Shown in pieces: positions 1 through 5,162 of a DNA stretch of 5,162 bases. The stretch spans positions 1-5,162 of the forward strand of contig CAKTSW010000130.1 in assembly GCA_934613165.1 (NCBI GenBank), read 5' to 3'. The notes under the pieces were generated by a model. It saw only the letters and a list, made by a program, of their open reading frames with translations, made no database searches and had not been told where the DNA came from. Position 1 is the stretch's first letter. Each line of letters opens with the position of its first letter. Made by a program: the position numbers and the translations under genes. This DNA comes from an uncultured Ellagibacter sp. GTDB lineage: Bacteria; Actinomycetota; Coriobacteriia; Coriobacteriales; Eggerthellaceae.

Positions 1-3
1 GCG

Positions 4-1029
4 TTATCGTGTGAGGGTGCGCTGCCCATTTGCGGGATTCGCGGGCGCGCAGACCGAGAGCGCCCAGCGGAGGAACACATCGTTTGCGTCCGACCCGCTT
101 TTCATGGCGCGCTCGGCGTCGCGTGCGGTGGCGAGCGCACGGCGCAGCTCCGCCCGCGTGAACCTTCGGGCCCAGGTTGCGTGGTTCTTCACGCGCCAGT
201 CGGGGACGCTGCGCCCGGTGTAGGAGCTAAGCGCCTTGGCGATGGCGCGGGGGTTGCCGCGATCGATCATGGCTCGAGCGCAGATAAGTTCTCGCAAACG
301 CGTCGTGCACATGGCGATGAGCGCGTGCGGGGAAGCGGATTCGATGCGCGTCCAGCACGCGAGGCATTTCCGCGCATCGCGCGCCGCGAAAGCGTCGACG
401 AATTCCCACGGCTTCACCTCGGCGGTTCGGCTGACGAGAGAGAGCACCTCTTTTTCCGTCACGGCATCGCCCCCGCGATGCGCAAGGGCGATCTTTTTAA
501 TCTCGTTGTCGAGGTGGACGGTGTTCTCGCCGACAAGCTCGACGAGACACGCGGCCGCGCCTTCGGTGAACGTGCAGCCGTGGCTCACCGCCATCGCGCG
601 CACGGTTTTGGGAAGCTCGTAGCCTTTGATGGGCGCGCAGTCGATGACGGCGCTCTTCCCCACCGCGGCGACCGCCTTGTAAAGGCGCGTGTTCTTCGCG
701 AGCTTCTCGGCCTCGAGCGCGAGCACCGTCTGGTCGCTCGGCGCTTTCAGGTACGCGACGAGCTCTTCCGAATCGGCTTTCTTGAGCTTGTCGACGTCGC
801 GCACGAGCACAAGGCGCACGTCGCTCGCGAACGGCATGGTGTTGCAGGCCGAGACGATGTCGGCGCCCGCGGCGGTTTCGCCCTCGAACACATCCGAGTT
901 GAACGAAAGGTCGCCGTGCTCGGCGAGGCGCTTGCGCAAGCGCTCGAGCACGGTTGCGCGCTTGAGCGCGTCTTCGCCGACGACGAGGTACGCGGGTAAG
1001 AGGGGGGCTTGTTTCTTCGAGTTTGCCAT
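4..1029 (-). CDS. holA: DNA polymerase III subunit delta (clamp loader)
   Basis: This 341-residue protein matches the bacterial DNA polymerase III delta subunit, which opens the beta sliding clamp as part of the cytoplasmic clamp-loader complex. The N-terminal part starts the typical delta fold with PAYLVVGED (residues 12-20). It is followed by the beta-binding region around the TMPFASDVRLVLVRDVDKL stretch (residues 64-82). A middle helical part holds the family-like LVGENTVHLDNEIKKIAL run (163-182). The C-terminal helical collar domain (about 207-330) includes KPWEFVDA and the SGSDANDVFLRWAL end. Length is normal for the family. The ATG at 1029 lies 9 bases after the comEC stop and has no clear Shine-Dalgarno sequence, so translation may be coupled to comEC. 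comEA-comEC-holA is a recurrent bacterial gene order. The stop codon TAA ends at base 4, so no downstream terminator can be seen. Delta sequences diverge widely, so the call rests on overall pattern plus gene context. Confidence 0.93.
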   Translation of the reverse strand: MANSKKQAPLLPAYLVVGEDALKRATVLERLRKRLAEHGDLSFNSDVFEGETAAGADIVSACNTMPFASDVRLVLVRDVDKLKKADSEELVAYLKAPSDQTVLALEAEKLAKNTRLYKAVAAVGKSAVIDCAPIKGYELPKTVRAMAVSHGCTFTEGAAACLVELVGENTVHLDNEIKKIALAHRGGDAVTEKEVLSLVSRTAEVKPWEFVDAFAARDARKCLACWTRIESASPHALIAMCTTRLRELICARAMIDRGNPRAIAKALSSYTGRSVPDWRVKNHATWARRFTRAELRRALATARDAERAMKSGSDANDVFLRWALSVCAPANPANGQRTLTR

Positions 1030-1038
1030 GCGGCTATT

Positions 1039-3456
1039 CTATCGCAGAGTTTCGACGCGCACCCCCTTTGCGGTGAACTCGCATGAAACGTCGCCCTGCT
1101 CGTCGGTCCGGAAGATGCGCGACCCCGCGTCTTCGAGCGCTTCGAGCGTCGAGGGCGCCGGGTGCCCGTAACGGTTGTTTTCCCCGACGCTTACAAGCGA
1201 GATCGACGGCGAGAGCTCGCGTGCGAGCTCGAGGGTGACGGCGGCCTTCGAACCGTGGTGACCCACCTTGTAGACGTCGATTTTCCCAAGCTCGCCGCTT
1301 TCGCACAGCGCCGCAAGCTGTTCCGATTCCGCATCTCCGCAGAACAGCGCCGTCCAGTCGGGTTGCGCGTCGCCGTCTGAGTCGAGCGACGCAAACAGGC
1401 AGACGCTGTCGGCGTTTCCCCCTTGGTCGGTGAAGTGCTCAGGCGAGATGACGCGCAGGGTGAAGTTTCCGCATGCGATCGCGTCCCCAAGCCCGAGCAG
1501 GACGACGTTTTGCTCTCCCACTGCCGTCTCGGCGGACGAGACGAGCTTCTTGCACGATGCGCAGGGGCAGCGCGTCGCGTCTTCCGCTATGCCGACGGCA
1601 CCCACGCGCACCGTCCCCCGAAGTGCGGGAAGCGATGCACAGTGGTCGTCGTCGGCATGGCTCACAAGCACGGCGTCGAGCGCGAACACGCCATGCCGCG
1701 CAAGCGCTTCGAGGAGCAGGCTATCCTTGTTCCCCGTGTCGATGAGGACGGCGGTGCCTTGGCTTCGCACGAGGAACGCATCCCCCTGCCCCACGTCGAG
1801 CATCACGATTTCGTCGGGGGCGAGACGCGGTGCGATGAAGACGGCGGCTAAGGCGGCCGCAGTCGCGGTGCTAGCCAGGGCGAGAAGCGTTGCCGCGCTC
1901 GGACGCGGCCAAGTCTTCCAGAGCACGATGGCGGCGGCGCAGGAGAAGGCGAGCGTCGGAAGCTCCGGTAGCGAAACGGGGATAGCGGCATACGGGATCT
2001 GGGCGATGAGGCCGACTGCTCCGGCGAGGAACCGAGCCGTCCCTTGAGCTGCGAGAAGCGCGACGGGGGCTATCGGCGACACGGCCAAGCCGAGGATCGT
2101 GAAGAACAAGCCGCCGACGCAGGCAAAGGTGAACAGCGGGGCCGCGACGATGTTCGCAAGCGGAGAGACGAGCGGCAGCTGCGAGAAGAGTGCGGCCGAG
2201 TAAGGCGTGGTCGCCACGCTTGCCGAGAGCGTGAGCGCGAGCGCGGAGCCAAGCGCGCGCGGCAGATGGATCGAGGCGAACCACGATTCGAAGAGTCCCG
2301 ACAGCATGACGATCCCGAGCGTCGACGCCGCGGAGAGGAAAAACGACACGGAAACCGCCGTTTCGGGTGAAACCGCGATCATCGAGACGATGCAGAGCCC
2401 GATCGCAGCCACGGACGACTTCCGCCTGCGCGCGAAGAACGATGAGAGTCCCGCAAGTGCCATGATCGAGGCGCGGATAGCCGATACCGGTGCCGCAGCA
2501 AGAAGCAGGTAGGCCAAGATGAACACGCTCTGGACGACGATCGATGCGGCGCGTGGGCATCGTAGGCGCTTGAGGAGCGCGGCGAAGAACGCGCAGACGA
2601 TGGACAGGTGGGCGCCCGACACGGCGACGAGGTGGGCAAGTCCTGCGATCTTGAACGAACGGTAGAGCTCGGTGTCGCGAAGCGGCTCGCGATAGCCGCA
2701 CACAAGCGCCTCGGCAAGAGCGGCGCCCTCCCCGCTCGACTGCTCGAGAAAGTCGATCGCGGCCTCGCGAAACGACGTCATTGCGGCGAGCGGCCCCGTG
2801 GTTTCGAGGACGTCACACGAAGAGAGCGAGCACGTGCCCTCTATGCCGTCGCTCCATGCGCGGCTCATCCGGGAATCGGAAGGTTTCGCCAGCCGGGCGT
2901 CTCCCGAGAAAACATGCCCTTGCAGGATGCGCGCCTCGAAGCCTTGAGGAAGCGCAACCTCCACTCGATACGATTCCCCCGTGGATACCGAGGTCGCGCG
3001 CGCCGTCACGCTCGATCGGTACGTTCCTGCGCGCGCGTCCGACTGGGCCTCGAACACCCAGGTGCCGTAAGCGGCGCCATCGATTCCGTCGTGGGCGTTG
3101 TGAAGAGCACACGAAGCGGAGACGCCGAGCGCGACCCCGAGGGCCACGCCGAGCACGGCAAGCAAGCATCGCCGCGCAGCCCCGCAGGCGAACAGAAAGG
3201 CGAACACGCCCGCAACGGCAAGTGAAGCTACCGCGACTGCAGCGCAGAGAGAGGCGGGGACGCCTGCGCCCAGGGTGTATGCGCAGGCGCATCCCGCCCA
3301 GAGGCCCAACGCCAGCACGAGAAGGGGCGCTGCGTTCGGCCTTGCGCTTGCGTCGTCGGCGTCTTCGGATTGAAACGCGAGCAGGGCCGCGCGCTTTGCC
3401 GACGAAGCGAAGCGCCCAAGCAAGCCCTGGCGCGACATCCGGTTTCCAAGCCCCAT
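1039..3456 (-). CDS. comEC: ComEC/Rec2 DNA-uptake channel protein
   Basis: ComEC forms the cytoplasmic-membrane channel through which transforming DNA enters as a single strand. From the ATG at 3456 it has 805 residues, a usual length. In order it shows a short charged N-terminus; three hydrophobic segments (about 44-118); a soluble OB-like DUF4131 region (about 123-218); and the Competence domain with many membrane segments (about 240-545), containing the signature AGLAHLVAVSGAHL (271-284). Last comes a metallo-beta-lactamase-like domain: LDVGQGD (553-559), IDTG (572-575), HADDDH (600-605), GDAE (707-710), HHGSK (733-737) and YGHP (763-766). These are the metal-site motifs expected of a ComEC nuclease domain. 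An upstream in-frame ATG at 3537 would overlap comEA by 77 bases and add a low-complexity Ser/Pro stretch. The ATG at 3456, 4 bases after the comEA stop, is preferred. An ATG at 3438, with GGAAA upstream, is also possible. A Cys-rich insert, CPCASC (630-635), sits in the nuclease domain. Confidence 0.96.
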   Translation of the reverse strand: MGLGNRMSRQGLLGRFASSAKRAALLAFQSEDADDASARPNAAPLLVLALGLWAGCACAYTLGAGVPASLCAAVAVASLAVAGVFAFLFACGAARRCLLAVLGVALGVALGVSASCALHNAHDGIDGAAYGTWVFEAQSDARAGTYRSSVTARATSVSTGESYRVEVALPQGFEARILQGHVFSGDARLAKPSDSRMSRAWSDGIEGTCSLSSCDVLETTGPLAAMTSFREAAIDFLEQSSGEGAALAEALVCGYREPLRDTELYRSFKIAGLAHLVAVSGAHLSIVCAFFAALLKRLRCPRAASIVVQSVFILAYLLLAAAPVSAIRASIMALAGLSSFFARRRKSSVAAIGLCIVSMIAVSPETAVSVSFFLSAASTLGIVMLSGLFESWFASIHLPRALGSALALTLSASVATTPYSAALFSQLPLVSPLANIVAAPLFTFACVGGLFFTILGLAVSPIAPVALLAAQGTARFLAGAVGLIAQIPYAAIPVSLPELPTLAFSCAAAIVLWKTWPRPSAATLLALASTATAAALAAVFIAPRLAPDEIVMLDVGQGDAFLVRSQGTAVLIDTGNKDSLLLEALARHGVFALDAVLVSHADDDHCASLPALRGTVRVGAVGIAEDATRCPCASCKKLVSSAETAVGEQNVVLLGLGDAIACGNFTLRVISPEHFTDQGGNADSVCLFASLDSDGDAQPDWTALFCGDAESEQLAALCESGELGKIDVYKVGHHGSKAAVTLELARELSPSISLVSVGENNRYGHPAPSTLEALEDAGSRIFRTDEQGDVSCEFTAKGVRVETLR

Positions 3457-3460
3457 GGAG

Positions 3461-4138
3461 CTACCCGACGGTGATAAGGTCGGCGAGCTGGGCATACTTC
3501 TTGTCGCCGATGCCGGAAACGCGTTTAAGGTCGTCAATCGTCTTGAACGGCCCGTTCGCTTCGCGGTCCGCGACGATCTTCTCGGCGGTCGATGCGCCGA
3601 TTCCCGGCAGCGCGTCGAGCGCTTCGGCCGTGGCTGTGTTGATGTTCACCTTCCCCGAGCCCGCCGATGCGGTTGAAGGCTCCTGGCCCGTTGTCGTCTG
3701 CTGACCGGACGCCTGAACGTCGGCCGTCGAGGGGATGAGCACCTGCTCGCCGTCCGTGAGCGTTCGCGCAAGGTTCACCGAATCCACCTGCGCATCTTCG
3801 GCGAACCCGCCCGCAGCCCCGACCGCGTCGTTGACGCGGGACCCTTCGGAAAGCTCGTACACCCCGGGATTGCAGACGCTGCCGCCGATGTGGACGAGGA
3901 TCGTGCGCGACGGCTCCGCATCTTCCGATGACGAACCGGCCCCCGCGGCATCGGCGCTCGCGGCGGCCTCGCCTTTCGTCACTTCGAACGCAGGGTGCGG
4001 CGAAAACGCGCCGAGAAGCGCCGCCGCCACGGCGAGAGCAATGACCACGACGACCGACACGATGCCGACGACCACGGCCGGCTTCGGCGCCCGCTTTTTC
4101 GGCGGGCAGTAAAACGGCACCTCTTCTTCTCGCTTCAC
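3461..4138 (-). CDS. comEA: ComEA family competence DNA receptor (SLBB + helix-hairpin-helix)
   Basis: ComEA binds incoming double-stranded DNA at the outer face of the cytoplasmic membrane and hands it to ComEC. From the GTG at 4138 the protein has 225 residues: a short basic cytoplasmic N-terminus (CPPKKRAPK), one transmembrane helix (about 21-45), an acidic Ala/Ser linker, and an SLBB domain (about 80-136) with VHIGGSVCNPGVYEL. A Gln/Thr/Ser-rich linker follows, then a C-terminal pair of helix-hairpin-helix motifs (163-225) with NINTATAEALDALPGIG and VSGIGDKK, the DNA-binding hairpins. The reading frame stays open upstream to an ATG at 4225. The GTG is preferred because AAGGGGAG lies 4 bases before it and because the protein then starts with the expected short positively charged segment before the membrane helix. 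The extra 29 residues of the longer version look like translated leader. The stop lies 4 bases before the comEC ATG, so the two are almost certainly co-transcribed. Confidence 0.95.
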   Translation of the reverse strand: MKREEEVPFYCPPKKRAPKPAVVVGIVSVVVVIALAVAAALLGAFSPHPAFEVTKGEAAASADAAGAGSSSEDAEPSRTILVHIGGSVCNPGVYELSEGSRVNDAVGAAGGFAEDAQVDSVNLARTLTDGEQVLIPSTADVQASGQQTTTGQEPSTASAGSGKVNINTATAEALDALPGIGASTAEKIVADREANGPFKTIDDLKRVSGIGDKKYAQLADLITVG

Positions 4139-4142
4139 GGCG

Positions 4143-4150
4143 CTCCCCTT
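4143..4150 (-). promoter_or_regulatory. Ribosome binding site that fixes the comEA start
   Basis: On the minus strand the sequence reads AAGGGGAG, then CGCC, then GTG AAG CGA. It is the best Shine-Dalgarno match seen near any start in this window. It supports the GTG at 4138 over the upstream in-frame ATGs at 4225 and 4177, which lack such a site. Confidence 0.75.
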
Positions 4151-4260
4151 CTCATCGCACAGAACGTCGCACAGCATAGAGAGAAGCACTTGCACACCCA
4201 CCCCCTCGCGCCCACGCGACGACACGCGAAGGACCCCGAAAGGAGCATCGGCGCGGCGAA

Positions 4261-4293
4261 GGCGGCGAAGCCCGCCCCGCCCACGAAGGGCGG
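4261..4293 (-). other. Two adjacent small GC hairpins in the comEA leader
   Basis: On the minus strand CCGCCC-TTCGT-GGGCGG (4293-4277; 6-bp stem, 5-nt loop) is followed directly by GGCGG-GCTTCG-CCGCC (4276-4261; 5-bp stem, 6-nt loop). The pairs share complementary G/C runs, so alternative pairings are possible. No T-tract follows, so these are not terminators. They may shape the leader RNA of the competence operon or may be chance in GC-rich DNA. Confidence 0.3.
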
Positions 4294-4345
4294 CTCATTG
4301 CGCACCGTTTCAACGCGAATCCAACACCGATACCCCTGAAACGAA

Positions 4346-4377
4346 AAGAGCCGCAACCTCATGCGGTTGCGGCTCTT
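4346..4377 (-). terminator. Rho-independent terminator of thiI
   Basis: A perfect 13-bp inverted repeat (AAGAGCCGCAACC / GGTTGCGGCTCTT, 4346-4358 and 4365-4377) encloses a 6-base loop. On the minus strand the 3' arm ends in CTCTT and runs into TTCGTTTC, giving the U-rich tail of an intrinsic terminator. On the plus strand the hairpin is followed by GAAAAGG, so it would act mainly on minus-strand transcripts. It lies 56 bases past the thiI stop and upstream of comEA, which separates the two transcription units. Confidence 0.9.
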
Positions 4378-4433
4378 GAAAAGGCGTTAATGGCGCCGAT
4401 GCCCCATCGACGCATTGATGCAGGCCGGTAAGG

Positions 4434-5162
4434 CTACTCGATGCCCTCGATAACATCGTGGAGCGACTTCTTGCGCGGCTTGTAGGAAGGGCACGCGTAG
4501 TCGTGCGGCTCGGCCGCGGCGGCGAGTTTTTCCACCCATTCGTCGACGGGGAACTGCGCCTCGGCTTCCCTCACCGTTTGCAGGTTCGCATGCGTCTCGG
4601 GGTTTCGCGGCATGAAGAGCGTGCAGCAGTCCGGGGCGTCCTGCGACGAGATATCGAAGGTTCCGAGCTTCTGTGCCTGCGCGATGATCTCGAGCTTGTC
4701 GGTGCCGATCATCGGACGGAACACCGGCAGGTCGACCGCGTCGTTGGTGGCGCGGATGTTGTCGAGCGTCTGCGACGCGACCTGCCCCAAACTCTCGCCG
4801 GTAACGAGAGCTTTCGCGTGCTCGTAATGCGCGATGCGCTCGGCGACGCGGAACATGAGGCGGCGATACAGGATGACGCGCAACTCGGGCGGCGCCGAGA
4901 GGGCGATTTCGCGCTGGTAGTCGCCGAACGGGACGACGTAGACGCGCGCGATGCAGCCCGTCTTCTCGAGCACGTGCGCGATGTCGTCGACCAAGAACTC
5001 GGACGCGTCGGAGGTTTGGGGGCGCCCAGAGAAATGCACGCCGATGCAGATGGCACCGCGTCGGGCGATGCGCCAAAGCGCCACCGGCGAGTCGATGCCC
5101 GAAGACAGAAGGCTCACCACCGTGCCCGAGCTTCCGACGGGAAGCCCGCCGATGCCGGGGAT
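4434..5162 (-). CDS. thiI: tRNA 4-thiouridine synthetase ThiI (C-terminal part; 5' end outside window)
   Basis: The visible 242 residues are the C-terminal, adenylating half of ThiI. The enzyme activates U8 of tRNA with ATP and transfers sulfur to form 4-thiouridine; in many bacteria it also supplies sulfur for the thiazole of thiamine. The frame is open to the window edge, starting IPGIGGLPVGSSG, the usual lead into the PP-loop. The GTG at 5120 is therefore internal and not the start. Visible motifs are the PP-loop SSGIDSP (fragment residues 20-26; the usual form is SGGxDS), YRRLMFRVAERIA (99-111), TGESLGQVASQTLDN (121-135), RPMIGTDKLEII (149-160) and DAPDCCTLFMP (175-185). The last carries the family's catalytic cysteine region. 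The N-terminal ferredoxin-like and THUMP domains lie beyond the window. The protein ends about 60 residues after the DCC motif, so it has no rhodanese domain, as in Bacillus-type ThiI and unlike the E. coli enzyme. A terminator follows the stop. Confidence 0.95.
   Translation of the reverse strand: MPGIGGLPVGSSGTVVSLLSSGIDSPVALWRIARRGAICIGVHFSGRPQTSDASEFLVDDIAHVLEKTGCIARVYVVPFGDYQREIALSAPPELRVILYRRLMFRVAERIAHYEHAKALVTGESLGQVASQTLDNIRATNDAVDLPVFRPMIGTDKLEIIAQAQKLGTFDISSQDAPDCCTLFMPRNPETHANLQTVREAEAQFPVDEWVEKLAAAAEPHDYACPSYKPRKKSLHDVIEGIE

Larger units (their letters stand above)
4139..4345 (-). other. Leader/intergenic spacer upstream of comEA
   Basis: About 200 bases separate the thiI terminator from the comEA GTG. 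No gene is supportable here. Because the terminator precedes it, the competence operon should have its own promoter inside this stretch, but no convincing -35/-10 pair is visible. The frames open through the spacer have no family features. The centre holds two adjacent GC-rich hairpins, listed separately. Confidence 0.5.

Noticed and set aside
181..999. Long plus-strand open frame (272 codons) opposite holA
   Set aside because: It runs fully antisense to a recognisable delta subunit, is rich in Arg, His and Asp, has no family motif and no ribosome binding site. Long antisense frames are expected in GC-rich coding DNA.
2608..3704. Overlapping plus-strand open frames (205 and 307 codons) opposite comEC/comEA
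   Set aside because: They are Arg/Pro-rich translations without domains, and they lie opposite well-supported comEC and comEA. They are shadows of GC-rich codon use.
4173..4178. TATGCT on the minus strand as a -10 box for comEA
   Set aside because: The hexamer 17 bases upstream is GTGGGT, a poor -35 match, and it lies very close to the start codon. I cannot support a promoter call.
4135..4362. Small minus-strand frame (75 codons) across the leader, possible leader peptide
   Set aside because: Its start lies inside the terminator hairpin, it has no ribosome binding site and its composition is not distinctive. It overlaps the comEA start in another frame.
4391..4433. Short inverted repeats (GGCGCC, CGATG-CCC-CATCG, GCATTGATGC) between the thiI stop and the terminator
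   Set aside because: The stems are 4-5 bp and have no T-tract. In this base composition they are expected by chance, and the adjacent 13-bp hairpin already explains termination.
4387..5076. Second minus-strand open frame (229 codons) inside thiI
   Set aside because: It is in a different frame from the motif-bearing ThiI frame and is Arg/His-rich with no recognisable domain.
1..5162. A new defence, mobile or CRISPR-like system
   Set aside because: All coding space is taken by four known housekeeping or competence genes. No direct-repeat array, transposase, integrase, att-like repeat or unknown gene is visible.

Overview
The window is GC-rich bacterial chromosome, and every supportable gene lies on the minus strand. 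Read in the direction of transcription (high to low coordinates) the order is thiI (5' end cut off by the window edge), a strong intrinsic terminator, a spacer of about 200 nt, then comEA, comEC and holA. The G/C-rich third codon positions, the GTG start of comEA, the comEA-comEC-holA order and the style of the proteins (alanine-rich, rhodanese-less ThiI) fit a high-GC Actinomycetota member, most likely the class Coriobacteriia (Eggerthella/Gordonibacter-like). That placement is inferred from impression, not from a search.

Layout: 5162-4434 encodes the C-terminal 242 residues of ThiI (4-thiouridine and thiazole sulfur transfer) with the PP-loop and the DCC cysteine motif. 4377-4346 is a 13-bp hairpin followed by a T-tract on the minus strand, and it closes the thiI transcript. 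4345-4139 is a non-coding leader with two small GC hairpins and a good Shine-Dalgarno sequence just before comEA. 4138-3461 is comEA, 3456-1039 is comEC and 1029-4 is holA. These three are separated by only 4 and 9 bases and look like one operon.

How they work together: ComEA is a membrane-anchored DNA receptor with a helix-hairpin-helix domain. ComEC is the polytopic channel that takes single-stranded DNA through the cytoplasmic membrane, with a C-terminal metallo-beta-lactamase-like nuclease domain outside the membrane. HolA is the delta subunit of the DNA polymerase III clamp loader and probably shares the transcript for historical rather than functional reasons. All visible catalytic and binding motifs of ComEA and ComEC are intact, so the DNA-uptake core looks functional.

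I see no mobile element, CRISPR array, tRNA, rRNA or new defence-type system. The points worth a second look are modest: a CxCxxC insert in the ComEC nuclease domain, an SSGIDS form of the ThiI PP-loop, the revised starts of comEA and comEC, and the structured leader upstream of comEA.
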